The notes under the pieces: model-generated
What the model was told of the DNA's origin: nothing
Databases searched by the model: none
Seen by the model: only the letters and a program-made list of their open reading frames with translations
DNA from: Bactrocera neohumeralis
Lineage: Eukaryota > Arthropoda > Insecta > Diptera > Tephritidae
NCBI RefSeq assembly: GCF_024586455.1
Contig: NW_026089623.1
Span: 9,148,204 to 9,212,203 of the forward strand
Direction: 5' to 3'
DNA: 64,000 bases
Program-made: the position numbers and the translations under genes
Shown here: piece by piece, positions 8,906-19,422 of the stretch
Numbering within the stretch: position 1 is the first letter of the stretch
How the letters are laid out: every line of letters starts with the position of its first letter

Positions 8906-10860
8906 CAGTAGGGATGCAAGCATCGTGAAATGAAACATCGATGGTTCGATGTGTCGATGTTTCTTCAAACAACATCGACATTAGAAACATCGGCCATTGA
9001 AACATCGATGTATCGAAACATCGATGGGTTTTTTAACTTTTTTAACGTATTTTATTAGTGAGGATAAATAGCTTATTTTAGAACCATAAATAAGTGAAAT
9101 ACAGTAGTACGCCTTAACTGATATATATTTTAGCTACCTATTAAAACCTTTTCTCAATAAATAAAAGATATAAATAGTTTTTGAACAAACAACTAATTAT
9201 TTATTTAAAACAGAATTTAAAAATAACAATTTGGAAAGTTTTTTCCCTGTCCAGCGATTTATTTGCTGTGTGATCGTTGCTCCAGCTTTAGAAAACAGTC
9301 ACTCACTAGGGGCTGAAATGGCCACAATGGATAAATACTTGGAAGCTTGTTTATACAATTCAGGAAATACATTTTTCATATCATCCCAAATTTCTGTTGG
9401 ATTCTGATTGATGTAATCCAAGATACATTTGCACTGCAACTTCCGTTGTTGTTATAGCAGATAAATTGGAAAACTTACATTTTATATTTTGGTGGGCCAA
9501 CTGTTTATGATGGCTCCAAATATCAAACAGGTTTTCTGTTGCACACTCCTCCGAAGATTCCGACGTACTAACGCCATTATTTGCATCCTTTATGAAATTT
9601 GGAAAGGTATAATTTTTTGTTCGCCAAAACAAGCTTCTATTTAATTTCATCACGGTTGAATCATTACCAGTTACACAAGTAGAAACTTTATTTATGCAAA
9701 CGTTCCACTCGTTGAAAAGTGTAAACACACATAGTTTATTCAAAATAAGCTGCTGTATGACTTTCGTGCAGTTCGATTACTCCTAACGTCCCACTCAACA
9801 AACGTAAATTGTCCAAAAAATGAATTGTTACCCCAAGGATCGACTGATTTTTCATTGTCTCCGTCCATATGTCATATGTTAGGCAATAACTGTCGCACTT
9901 ACGAATATACTCTTTGAAAATTGAAGACAGCGCTTCATATTTTTCATCCACTCTTAATTTAATTGTTTCTCTACTTGGAACTTTCCTTGATTTAGGGTCA
10001 TCTTGGTAAGAAATACTTTTGACCTGCTCAAAAAAGTCTTTCACATTAGGTTGGATCAGCGCAGGCAACTGATCCGATTTATTTTGCAGTACTGATGGAG
10101 TACATGTACTAGGAGACGATTCAATACATGCAGTCTTCTTATTACTATTGTCGAATAACTCACTTGACGCTGTCGTCCCAGCGGTTGGTGATATGTTTAT
10201 TATTTCAGAAATTTTTCGCTGTTTGGTTCCGAGTGCGCGTAGTTTTGGAGGAGCATTCTGCATTATCAACTTGATCAAGTAAAACCTTTTTATGTACATT
10301 CTCAACGTGACAGCAAAGATTTGACGTGTTACCTGATGTTTTTAATTTCTTGTTGCAGAGTTTGCATGTGGCGGATGCATCTGAATTTCTTATAAAGAAG
10401 CTCCAGACCTTGCTTTTTAATTTTGAAGGCAGCATTTTGAAAATCTGAATATTATGTACATATTTAAACGTCTAACGAAATTATTTATATATATTTTATA
10501 TTCACTACACCTGTAATAGAGTTGTGATTGTCAACAGATGAATTCGAAACAAAACTTATATTAAACGCTCAAAAACAACTTCTAACACACATAGCACAAA
10601 ATAGACTGTCACACAAAATGTATTTTCGATTTTTTGTAAAACTTATTTCGCATTAATTCATAAGCGAATTCTCAGTATTATTCAAGTGCACATTCAACCA
10701 ACGAATTCTCCGTATTTTACAACAAAGCACATGACAGTTTGCTAAAGAGTTTCGAAGCAGATGTTTTTGCATTAATACCAAGAAAAAGTGCTGCAAAGAT
10801 GTGGAGTAAAATTTGAAAAAACATCGCCATAAAACATCGATCCATGGCAACGGAAAAAGT
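8906..10860 (-). mobile_element. hAT transposon, BED-finger type, decayed
   Basis: The left end is cagtagggatgcaagcatcg at 8906, a typical hAT terminus, followed by many subterminal acatcgatg repeats up to about 9030. The right end is not clear; acatcgcc and acatcgatcc near 10835-10850 suggest it lies around 10860, but no matching terminal repeat or 8-bp duplication was found. The element sits in the untranslated leader of the mdg3-like LTR element and encodes a transposase on the minus strand. Confidence 0.75.
9228..10435 (-). pseudogene. hAT transposase relic with BED zinc finger
   Basis: The N-terminus is at 10435: SKVWSFFIRNSD, ATCKLCNKKLKTSGNTSNL and CCHVENVHKK form a BED zinc finger (CxxC then HxxxxH). 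A shift leads into the frame 10305-9736 with a Ser/Thr-rich linker, then the hAT core sequence LTYDIWTETMKNQSILGVTI and HFLDNLRLLSGTLGVIE. A frame at 9743-9381 continues the core. The hAT dimerisation tail is visible at 9340-9228 as ECLFSKAGATITQQIN and LSKLLFLNS. Several shifts separate these parts, so it cannot be made as one protein. Confidence 0.82.
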
Positions 10861-10958
10861 TTCAACGAATAAAAGGGAACAACACGAGAACAACGAGTAA
10901 TCGAAGTAAGCTTTGGAAAAAAAAACCAAAGGCAACTGGTTTCGATTGGAAAACAATT

Positions 10959-11123
10959 GAGAATTTTGAAAAAAACTGTAGACAGGATTGTCAGCAGCAT
11001 ATTATTCAATTTTTGGAAGTCGACGAATAAAGTTCAAACCTTTGAGAATTTTGAAAAAAATTGTAGACAAAACTGTCAGCGCCATATTAATTCAATTTTT
11101 GGAAGTCGACGAATAAAGTTCAA
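10959..11123 (+). repeat. Two tandem copies of an 85-bp leader unit
   Basis: gagaattttgaaaaaaactg begins at 10959 and its near copy at 11044; both run through ggaagtcgacgaataaagtt. The repeats lie just upstream of gag in the mdg3-like element's leader. They differ at about eight positions. Confidence 0.9.
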
Positions 11124-11158
11124 CGAAAGCGACGGCAATTCATACGGAAGCAATTAAA

Positions 11159-12485
11159 TTGAATCACCTTAATAATATGGGAAAAATGATAAAATTGAAT
11201 GCGCTTAGGGTTGATCAACTCAACAAATTGTTGCAAAACCAAGGAGCGACGGTTATGGGCAATAAAGCGGCGAAAGTTTTGCAGTTGTTGGAAGCATACG
11301 GTTCGGAAGAAATTGATGCTGAAAAAATAGAAGAAAGCAGTGAAATGTCTGCTATGCAGAAGCAAATGGACGAGATGCGTGATGTGATTTCGGGGCTTGC
11401 CAAGTCTGTGAGTGATCTTGTGGCAGTCCAGGTGAGGCATACAACGTTAGCGCCAAGGTCAGGCGGCAATGTGTTCGACTTCACAACATGAAATTAATAA
11501 TACAGCGAAGTACAGTCCACGAAATAATTGGATTGTTATCTGATTTTGACCCATTGAGAGGAACGGAGCAATTCATAGAGAAAATAACGCAACTGCAACA
11601 GGCATATATGTAGTAGATGTGAGCAAGAAATGTTGTTAGAGCTCAGTCTAAGCTAAAAGACATTGCCAAAGAATGGCTTGACACACAAAATGTGTTCCAG
11701 CGTTGGTCTGCTTTCATAGAAGCATTCCAACATGATTTCCCATTTACAATGAGCGCAGCAGAGGTGCACACGGACGCAATATTATTATGCAATGTTGAAT
11801 ATTGGTAGACGAGGAAGATTGACGAAGCGTCAATAAATGCGTACATTATTGGAGGGTTAAGCGATAGTAATTTAACCCGAACTCTTATGGCAATGAGTTT
11901 ACCAACGTGCAATGATTTGTTGAGGTGACTTGAGGGCTTGTCAAATTTACTATCGTCACCAAAGAATGTAGAGAGTCATATGAATTTCAAAGATTATTCT
12001 GCTCAAAATACGAATGCAGGGGAGAATTTGATTAAATGTTACAATTGTAATGAATTTGGGCATATCGCGGCAAAATGTTCTAAGCCGCAATATTAAGCTA
12101 GGTGCAGTAAATGCAACAAGGTAGGGCATGAAGCAAAGTTTTGTCGTTCCGACAAGCCAACAATTGCTACAGTTTTAAGTGAGAATAAATACCCACCACT
12201 AATGTCAAACGTGGAATTAAACAGTCATCAATACTTAGCTTTTGTTGATACGGGCAGCGATACCTCACTCATAACAGAGTCGAGAGTTCCGGCCAATGTT
12301 TTTAAGAAGGTTTGCAATAAGAGATTAAGAGGTTTTGGGGGTGCAACAGTTTGTAACACTGCAGATATCGATGTCGAATTAAAAATAGGTGACTGAAAAA
12401 TAAATGCGAAGTTGCAAGTAGTACCTGATGAATTTATGCCATACGATATGTTTATTGGAAGAGATGTCAGAGAGATTGTATTTTA
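11159..12485 (+). pseudogene. mdg3-like gag and protease, broken
   Basis: The open start 11159-11491 has a SAP-like helix pair (LRVDQLNKLLQNQGATVMG.KAAKVLQLLEAYG), then a coiled MQKQMDEMRDVISGL stretch. After a shift come the capsid region (IIGLLSDFDPLRGTEQFIEK; AKEWLDTQNVFQRWSAFIEA), stops near 11613 and 11808, and two zinc knuckles, CYNCNEFGHIAAKC and CSKCNKVGHEAKFC, with a stop between. The protease follows at 12202-12396 with FVDTGSDTSLI. It ends DMFIGRDVREIVF near 12485, where the miniature element region begins. No RT follows. Confidence 0.85.
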
Positions 12486-12544
12486 GTTATTCATTCGGGC
12501 AACATCCAAATACTGAGGAAACCCGTAGAAATTACGACATCGCG

Positions 12545-13092
12545 TTATGTGGTAATGTGATTAGTTAACAACAACAAAATGCGGTATGACAAAATAACCA
12601 ACTTTGACCAACCTAGACCCTTGTTTACAGATTATGTGGTTGTTTGCTTATTTCCAGTGCTAGAAAGTCGTTGGAATTTTACTAAATGGCAGCACAAAAA
12701 ATAGATAAAACTAAGCGAATGGCATTTCCATTTAGATTTTCTTATTGGAAAACCTGCTATTAACAGCTGTTTTTTGTTTACAATCAGTAAATTAAAACCG
12801 AAATAAAAAGCATCGAAAAGCATCAAAAATCATCGAAAATTATCAAAAGTTTTCAAAGTAAGTAAGAATCACAATAAAGTCCATTTCCTAAATAGCAGAA
12901 CTTATTTTAAATTCGATTATTTTGCTTTTTAAACTTTATTTAGGCATTTTATAAGTAGGAATTTCATTGAACTAGAATTGTAAACAATGAACAGCTGTTT
13001 GTGTAAAAATAAGCAAAAAACCATACATAGGATGTTCACGGAGCACAGAGGTTATTTTTAATTTAATAATCACATAACCCGATAACCACCTT
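12545..13092. mobile_element. Possible miniature inverted-repeat element
   Basis: Non-coding sequence between the protease and integrase remnants. Imperfect inverted pairs are gtggtaatgtgattagtta (12548) with ataatcacataacccgataa (13065), and aacagctgttttttgtttac (12762) with gtaaacaatgaacagctg (12983). An AT-rich middle contains catcgaaaagcatc repeats. The terminal match is only about 70-75 percent by eye, with no confirmed target duplication. Confidence 0.4.
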
Positions 13093-13108
13093 AACGTCAA
13101 CAGCCTAA

Positions 13109-13546
13109 TTGAATGATGACGATAAAGCTAACGTAGATATTGATATTAAACGAGATGAAACAACGGGCAACTTTATGGCGGAGAGGACCAAATGGAAAAA
13201 CCGTTACGACAAACGATATCAGTCACCACGAAAATACGATATTGGGGACTTAATGGTCATCGATTATTTTCATAATGCGACAGGCGAGTCGCATAAACTG
13301 GATCCAGTATTTAAAGGTCCATATATCGTTACGAAAGTGCATAACTACGATAGATCCATCATTGAAGACCCATCAGACTCAACGCAGACTCAAAGACGTT
13401 ATTGTAACACTTGTAGTGGATATCATGTCAAACCATGGTGTACATTGAGCCCTGAGTTAGAGGGTGACGATGAAGACGATGAATTGTCCTTTGCAGGACA
13501 AAATGTCAGGAGAGGCCGAGCTGTCACCGACAGTGTAATCGAGTGA
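13109..13546 (+). pseudogene. mdg3-like integrase C-terminus
   Basis: An open frame of 145 codons: AERTKWKNRYDKRYQSPRKY, then DIGDLMVIDYF, HKLDPVFKGPYIVTKV (the GPF/Y module), SGYHVKPWCTLSPELEGDDE. It ends inside the 3' LTR. The related copy at 19487-24660 has the same layout: RYKGPFIVKQV, MKSWCQLPPNF, acidic tail, stop inside the LTR. The catalytic integrase core is deleted. Confidence 0.85.
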
Positions 13547-13650
13547 AAGGCATTCGTTAAAAAGCAAGCAAACGGAGTTGTGCTAGCAAGCGCTGGAAAA
13601 TAAGTTTATTTTCTTTTCAATATTTTATTATTCGTTCGATAATAATTTTT
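13522..13650 (+). repeat. 3' LTR of the mdg3-like element, first part
   Basis: It matches 8553-8681. It is interrupted at aataattttt by the fly-type repeat element and resumes at 14805-14873, where it matches 8677-8742 and ends TTGACA. Confidence 0.88.
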
Positions 13651-14804
13651 ATACTCTCGCAACAAAGTTGCTAAGGAGAGTATTATAGTTTTGTTCACAT
13701 AACGGTTGTTTGTAAGTCCTAAAACTAAAAGAGTTAGATATGGGGTTATATATACCAAAGTGATCAGGGTGACGAGTAGAGTTGAAATCCGGATGTCTGT
13801 CTGTCCGTCCGTCCGTCCGTGCAAGCTGTAACTTGAGTAAAAATTGAGATATCATGATGAAACTTGGTACACGTATTCCTTGGTTCCATAAGAAGGTTAA
13901 GTTCGAAGATGGGCAAAATCAGCCAACTGCCACGCCCACAAAATGGCGGAAACCGAAAACCTATAAAGTGTCATAACTAAGCCATAAATAAAGGTATTAA
14001 AGTGAAATTTGGCACAAAGGATCGCATTTGGGAGGGGCATATTTGGACGTAATGTTTTTGGAAAAGTGGGCGTGGTCCCGCCCCCTACTAAGTTTTTTGT
14101 ACATATCTCGGAAACTACTATAGCTATGTTAACCAAACTCTATGGAGTCGTTTCCTTCAGGCATTTCCATATACAGTTCAAAAATACAGTTCAAAAATGG
14201 AAGAACCCATACAAAGGTTATGTTGAAAATCACTAAAAGTGCGTTAACCGACTAACAAAAAACGTCAGAAACACAAAATTTTACCGAAGAAATGGCAGAA
14301 AGAAGCTGCACCCATATCTCAGGAACTACTAGACCGATTTCAATGAAATTCGATATATAATATTTTCCTAACATCCTGATGACATGTGCGAAATATGGGT
14401 GAATTGGTTCACCACGCCTTCTTCCAATATAACGCTATTTTGAATTCCATCTGATGCCTTCTCTGTATAATATATACATTAGGAACCAATGATGATAGCG
14501 GAATAAAACTTTCCACAAATACGGTATTTGAGCTGAGGTATCCCTTGTGGAAAAATTGTCGTGATCGGACTATAACTTTTCAAGGTCCCTGATATCGAGC
14601 ACGAAGAATTCAGTGCCTAACCTAACCTAACGTTATTTTTCACCGAAAATATCGGTAAATCTCTCAGATATTTTCATGTAATTCAGAAGGCATCATTTTT
14701 ATATTCTCGCAATAAAGTTGCTAATGACGGTATCTCGACTATCACTTTATTATGCGAGAGTAAAAAATGATCGGTGACACCCGAACTTAGCCCTTCCTTA
14801 CATG
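13651..14804 (+). mobile_element. Fly-type non-coding repeat with hairpin end, copy 1
   Basis: It starts atactctcgcaacaaagttg, which can fold on its own into a stem (tactctc/gagagta). It contains ctgtctgtccgtccgtccg, a long conserved non-coding body (gccacgcccacaaaatggcg) and ends tgcgagagtaaaaaatgatc then ggtgacacccgaacttagcc and cttccttacatg. I recall this as a very abundant repeat of cyclorrhaphan flies; it encodes nothing visible. It lies inside the 3' LTR of the mdg3-like element. The other copies are at 49316-50178 (opposite strand) and more diverged ones near 25885 and 54480. Confidence 0.75.
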
Positions 14805-14873
14805 TTTTTAAATAAACTTTGGTATACGTTTGATAATATGCAATTTGAATAAACAATTTGGACATTCTTGACA
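14805..14873 (+). repeat. 3' LTR of the mdg3-like element, second part
   Basis: tttttaaataaactttggta through ggacattcttgaca, equal to the end of the 5' LTR apart from a small indel (gataatatgcaattt). Target duplication cacg follows. Confidence 0.88.
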
Positions 14874-14877
14874 CACG

Positions 14878-15160
14878 TCTTATCTTGTACGTGAATGGTT
14901 GTTATGGAATTAAAAATAACTCCATAGGTCCCGCAATCACGAGACATTAATCCTAACTAAAATATCTGGAACTTTTTGGAAAATCGTATTCGAAATCATT
15001 GCATTTCATCAAAATAATGCCAAAAAACTGGATCATCGACTTAGTGGGTCAAAATATCGGGAAATAGTACTATAAATCGAGTGAGGAGAATGCGTCGACG
15101 TCTAGGGACAATAATAACAACAATATGTAGCCAAAAACCGCTAAAACTATTGTAATTACT
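14878..15160 (+). pseudogene. Tc1-family transposase, plus-strand arm, C-terminal part
   Basis: YLVREWLLWN follows directly on from 8548 if the LTR element is removed. Then comes degenerate SLKYLELFGKS (the NPIENLW region in another frame) and RRLGTIITT-like C-terminus. It is the inverted counterpart of 7674-7955, about 280 bp at roughly 85-90 percent identity by eye. Confidence 0.75.
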
Positions 15161-15406
15161 TTTGATTTATATAATTAATCATTGGTGTACGTAAACTCTT
15201 TTGATATGAATTAAGCTCATTTTTAGCTTCAGCATTAACTTTTTTTATTTGTGTAAGAAAAAAAAATTTTTTTGATATGCTATATTTAATGTTAAATATG
15301 CATATTTTGAAATGGATGGAAAAAAAAACTAAAAATTTATTAATTTTATAACAAATAAACGTGTCGTAATTTAATAGAACTAGGTGTATGTAAACTTTAT
15401 TGGTCC
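15161..15406 (+). repeat. Right end of the Tc1 palindrome
   Basis: A non-coding A/T-rich 3' region ending ggtgtatgtaaactttattg gtccactg, then TA and gypsy. The inverted counterpart of its inner part (taattaatcattggtgtacg) is at 3868-3915. Confidence 0.75.
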
Positions 15407-16200
15407 ACTGTATTTAAAAATCGCAAATAAAAAGTGTCAAACTCACATAACAGTGACTAAACATCGAAAAAGTATTTTACAGAAATGTTTCATAAACCAA
15501 GGTGCTATATGTATTTTTTGTGAAAATAATGAACTTTTTGTAAAATTCCAATATTTGTATGTAAATTTCCTTGAAAATAGCAATATTAAGTTATATAAAT
15601 CACATATTAAATTAAATTAAATCACTGATAAGAACGAAATATTGACAATCATATAAAAAGAGCATCTCCGTAATAATCCTAATCAGAAGTTTTCCTTAAA
15701 TTGAAGAACATATACTTTTATCCGAAATTATAGAAAGTAATAACTCACGTAATCAATAATTGTTCAATTTGCCAAATAGCTAAATTTGATTGAAAACCAG
15801 TAAAATTGCCATATCAAGTTACAGAAACGCCCACTCATTTTAATGACATAGTACATATACATACATAGATATTTGGTTTTTAAGCAGAAATATAATGTAC
15901 CTTACAACTATCGAAAAATTTTCTAAGTATGCCATTTTTCATAAGATTGATGATAGAAATTGGACAGCAATTATAGCAGCTATAAAAGAGCGAATTTAAT
16001 ATTTAGGTACAATGAATAAAATTGTGTTTGACAACGATAGATGTATTCTACACAGTGCAGTACGTTTGTTTTCAAAGGAACAAGACATTTAAATGCATAC
16101 TACCACAGCGTATTTAAAAACTGGAAACGAAGGCGTAGAAGGACTACATGGAACCTTAAATGAACATCTAAGATTAATGCAGGCCGACAAAGAATAGAGA
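15407..16200 (+). pseudogene. Ty3/gypsy integrase, zinc-binding and core region
   Basis: The plus strand gives, in shifting frames, TVTKHRKSILQKCFINQGA, EILTII.KEHLRN, ITHVINNCSICQIAKFD (zinc-domain CxxC), PVKLPYQVTETPTHFNDIVH, MYLTTIEKFSKYAIFHKIDD, MNKIVFDNDRCILHSAV (second catalytic Asp region) and EGLHGTLNEHLRLMQADKE (third acidic region, normally VERLHGTLNEH). Stops and shifts make it dead. It continues the gypsy piece at 3621-3862 and is cut by RTE copy C, resuming at 19423. Confidence 0.85.
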
Positions 16201-16233
16201 TTTCTTCTTCTTCTTAATTAGCGTTGACACCGT

Positions 16234-17455
16234 TTACGCGATTATAGCCGAGTTAAAAACAGCGCCCCAGTCGTTTCTTCTTTTCGCTACGTGGCGCCAA
16301 TTGGATATTCCAAGCGAAGCCAGGTCCTTCTCCACTTGGTCCTTCCAACGGAGTGGAGGTCTTCCTCTTCCTCTGCTTCCCCCGGCGGGTACTGCGTCGA
16401 ATACTTTCAGAGCTGGAGTGTTTTCATCCATCCGGACAACATGACCTAGCCAGCGTAGCCGCTGTCTTTTAATTCGCTGAACTATGTCGATGTCGTCGTA
16501 TACCTCGTACAGCTCATCGTTCCATCGAATGCGATATTCGTCGTGGCCAATGCGCAAAGGACCATAAATCTTTCGCAGAATTTTTCTCTCGAAAACTCGT
16601 AACGTCGACTCATCGGTTGTTGTCATCGCCCAAGCCTCTGCACCATACAGCAGGACGGGAATTATGAGCGACTTATAGAGTTTAGCTTTTGTTTGTCGAG
16701 AGAGGACTTTACTTTTCAATTGCCTACTCAGTCCGAAGTAGCCTGTTGGCAAGAGCAATCCTGTGTTGGATTTCCAGGCTGACATTGTTGGTGGTGTTAA
16801 TGCTGGTTCTTAAATAGACGAAATTATCTACAACTTCAAAGTTATGACTGTCAACAGTGACGTGAGAGCCAAGTCGCGAGTGCGACGACTGTTTGTTTGA
16901 TGACAGGAGATATTTCGTTTTTCCCTCGTTCACTGCCAGACCCATTTTCTGTGCTTCCTTGTCCAGCCTGGAGAAAGCAGAACTAATGGCAAGGGTGTTG
17001 AGGCCGATGATATCAATATCATCGGCATACGCCAGCAGCTGTACACTTTTATAGAAGATGGTACCTTTTCTATTTAGTTCTGCAGATCGAACTATTTTCT
17101 CCAGAGGCAGGTTGAAGAAGTCGCACGATAGGGAGTCGCCTTGTCTGAAACCTCGTTTGGTATCAAACGGCTCGGAGAGGTCCTTCCCGATCGTGACGGA
17201 GCTTTTGGTGTTACTCAACGTCAGTTTACACAGCCGTATTAGTTTTGCGGGGATACCAAATTCAGACATCGCGGCATAAAGGCAGCTCCTTTTCGTGCTG
17301 TCGAAAGTAGCTTTGAAGTAGATTCTTCTTTCACAGGTCTTTTCCAAGATTTGGCGCATGGTGAATATCTGGTCGGTTGTTGATTTTCCACGTCTGAAGC
17401 CACACTGATAAGGTCCAATCAGTTTGTTGACTGTGGGCTTTAATCTTTCACACAA
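16234..17455 (-). pseudogene. RTE-like RT core and C-terminal domain (copy C)
   Basis: The frame 17455-16724 has QCGFRRGKSTTDQIF, a small deletion after CERRI that removes THHLFVDF, RGFRQGDSLS, the active site LAYADDIDIIG and VTVDSHNFEVV. It shifts near 16740 into 16785-16234, which holds LLYGAEAW, ERKILRKIYGPL, LGHVVRMDENTPALKVFDAV and the NSAIIA terminus. Confidence 0.85.
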
Positions 17456-17595
17456 TACGCTCGATAGAACCTTATATGCGATGTTGAGGAGGCAAGTCCC
17501 ACGGTAGTTGGCGCAGTTGTGGGGTCTCCTTTTTTATGGATTGGGCATAGCACACTTAAATTCCAATCGTTGGGCATGCTTTCGTCGGACCATAT

Positions 17596-18234
17596 TTAAC
17601 AAAGAAGCTGATGCATGCTCCTTATCAGTTCGTCGTCGCCGTGTTTGAATAGTTCGGCCGGCAATCTGTCGGCCCCTGCCGCTTTGTTGTTCTTCAGGCG
17701 GGCAATTGCTATTCGAACTTCTTCATGGTCGGGTAATGGAACGTCTGCTCCATCGTCATCGATTGGGGAATCGGGTTCGCCTTCTCCTGGTGTTGTGCAT
17801 TCACTGCCATTCAGCAGGCTGGAGAAGTGTTCCCTCCATAATCTAAGTATGCTCTGGGCATCGGTGACTAGATCACCATTGAGGGTTCTACAAGAGTATG
17901 CTCCGGTCTTGAAACCTTCTATAAGCCGCCGCATTTTTTCGTAGAATTTTCGAGCATTACCCCTGTCGACCTGCTTATCAAACTCTTCGTACTCACGCAT
18001 TTCAGCCTCTTTCTTCTTCTGTCTGCAAATGCGTCTCGCTTCCTTTTTCAACTCTCGGTATCTATTCCATCCCGCACGTGTAGTGGTCGATCGTAACGTT
18101 GCGAGGTAGGCAGCCTGTTTTCTCTCCGCTGCGACACTGCACTCCTCGTCGTACCAGCTGTTCTTTTGCACTTTCCGCAAACCAATGGCTTCGGTTGCAG
18201 CTGTACGTAAGGAATTTGAAATGCCGTCCCACAA
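17596..18234 (-). pseudogene. RTE-like linker and early RT (copy C)
   Basis: Reads WDGISNSLRTAATEAIGLRK, KNSWYDEECSVAAERKQAAY, a basic region ARRICRQKKKEAEMREYEE, GDLVTDAQSILRLWREHFSS and RLKNNKAAGADRLPAELFKH. It includes the roughly 56 nt that copies B and D lack. It is in frame with the endonuclease through the TAA at 18318 region. Confidence 0.82.
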
Positions 18235-18318
18235 TTCCCTTATACCGAGTTGTTGACGAGTGCTCTCAGAGAGCAGGAGTGCAAGCCGAGCAGAAAATCG
18301 TTCGGCTGTCTGTTGTGA

Positions 18319-19242
18319 TTACTGCTTCTCGACGTCGAACCTTCCTTGTGTTTGTTGGCGTGCGTTTTTTGCTGCACAGAGGCGGTTGCGAATCTTGGCT
18401 GCAACAAGATAGTGGTCCGAGTCGATGTTAGGACCTTGGAGCGCACGCACATCTGAAACACTGGAGACGTGTCTTCCGTCTATCACAACATGATCGATCT
18501 GGTTGGTAGTTTTTCGATCCGGAGACAGCCAGGTAGCTTGATGAATCTTTTTATGCTGGAATCTAGTACTACAGATAACCATATTTCGGGCCCCGGCGAA
18601 GTCAATCAGCCTCATCCCATTTGGGGAAGTTTCGTCGTGGAGGCTGAATTTACCGACCGTAGTGCCAAAGATACCTTCTTTGCCCACCTTGGCGTTAAAG
18701 TCGTTAAGCACGATTTTGACATCGTGGCGGGGGCAGCTTTCATAAGCGCGCTCTAAGCGCTCATAGAAGGCATCTTTGGTCACATCGTCCTTCTCTTCCG
18801 TCGGGGCGTGGGCGCAAATCAGCGATATGTTGAAGAACCTCGCTTTGATGCGGACTGTGGCTAGGCGTTCATTCATCGGAGTGAATGATAGTACTCGGCG
18901 ACGGAGTTTCTCTCCCACCACGAATCCAACACCAAGCTTGCGCTCCTTTATATGGCCACTGTAGTAAATGTCACAAGGACCTATTCGTCTCTGTCCTTGT
19001 CCCGTCCATCGCATTTCTTGGACGGCGGTGATGTCAGCCTTTATTTTCGCGAGGACATCAACCAGCTGGGCAGCGGCACCTTCACAATTAAGGGTCCGGA
19101 CATTCCAGGTGCATGCCCTCAAATCGTAGTCCTTATTTCGTTTGCCATGGTCGTCATCACAAGGGGGGTCTCTCATCCGAGGCTTGTTGCTTCCTTTCAT
19201 TGGGGGTGTTTTTTTACGTGGCGGGTCCCAAACCCAGCGCAC
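18319..19242 (-). CDS. RTE-like AP endonuclease domain (copy C)
   Basis: An open frame of 307 codons. It shows CTWNVRTLN (residues 44-52), catalytic-type Glu in AVQEMRW (about 76), the GVGFVVGEKLRRR block, LICAHAPTEEKD, LNDFNAKVGKEGIFG (normally GDFN; Gly to Asn here), TNQIDHVVIDGRHV and DSDHYLVAAKIR near 275. The likely functional start is the internal Met of MKGSNKPRMRDPP, shared by the copies. It nicks target DNA for target-primed reverse transcription. It ends at a TAA after DVEKQ, in the same frame as the RT part that follows. Confidence 0.85.
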   Translation of the reverse strand: MRWVWDPPRKKTPPMKGSNKPRMRDPPCDDDHGKRNKDYDLRACTWNVRTLNCEGAAAQLVDVLAKIKADITAVQEMRWTGQGQRRIGPCDIYYSGHIKERKLGVGFVVGEKLRRRVLSFTPMNERLATVRIKARFFNISLICAHAPTEEKDDVTKDAFYERLERAYESCPRHDVKIVLNDFNAKVGKEGIFGTTVGKFSLHDETSPNGMRLIDFAGARNMVICSTRFQHKKIHQATWLSPDRKTTNQIDHVVIDGRHVSSVSDVRALQGPNIDSDHYLVAAKIRNRLCAAKNARQQTQGRFDVEKQ

Positions 19243-19422
19243 AACCCTATGTAGGGGATGTTTCGCCTTCTCACATTAGTTCGCCTTCGAACGGATGTTC
19301 TTAGGCTACCTAGAGGATACTTGGTCAAAGACCGGAAGTAGTGAGCTGCTTGAGCCATGTGTGAAAGAATCGTTTCTAGGCACTCCCAAGTGAATGGCGA
19401 TCAGAGAACTTTCCTCACTTGC

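Larger units (their letters stand above)
8553..14873 (+). mobile_element. mdg3-like Ty3/gypsy LTR retrotransposon, internally deleted
   Basis: The LTRs begin TGTCACCGACAG and end CATTCTTGACA. The flanking cacg (8549-8552, 14874-14877) is the target duplication, in the Tc1 transposase. The order is 5' LTR, primer-binding site, leader (split by a hAT), gag with zinc knuckles, protease, then a jump to the integrase C-terminus and the 3' LTR. RT, RNase H and the integrase core are gone. The LTRs differ at several positions in 190 bp, so it is older than the related copy at 19487-24660. Confidence 0.85.
3863..15406. mobile_element. Palindromic Tc1-type transposon carrying several nested insertions
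   Basis: Both outer ends are the 3' end of a Tc1-family element. The right end reads ggtgtatgtaaactttattg then gtccactg before TA at 15407. The left end reads aagtttacgtccaccaatg from about 3868. Transposase C-terminal sequence lies just inside each end in opposite orientations: minus at 7674-8430, plus at 8432-8548 and 14878-15160. The two arms meet at about 8430. Gypsy is colinear on either side, so this behaves as one insertion of an inverted dimer. Nested inside are RTE copy B (left arm) and an mdg3-like LTR element (right arm). The left terminus is eroded, so its exact first base is uncertain. Confidence 0.7.
16201..19422 (-). mobile_element. RTE-like LINE, copy C, nearly full length
   Basis: Minus orientation. 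The 3' end with (TTC)n is at 16201. The 5' end at 19422 lacks only about 30 bp relative to the start seen in copy D. It is about 3.2 kb with a 5' untranslated region of about 180 bp, endonuclease, RT and a 37-bp 3' end. It carries the fewest lesions of the long copies: one TAA between endonuclease and RT, a frame change near 17590, a deletion near 17325 and one near 16740. It interrupts the gypsy integrase between QADKE and the RPIDFV-like segment. Confidence 0.9.

Noticed and set aside
14611..14628. cctaacctaacctaacg, resembling (CCTAA)n insect telomere repeat
   Set aside because: Only three units, inside a known dispersed repeat; flies do not use TTAGG telomeres. Chance or repeat-internal.
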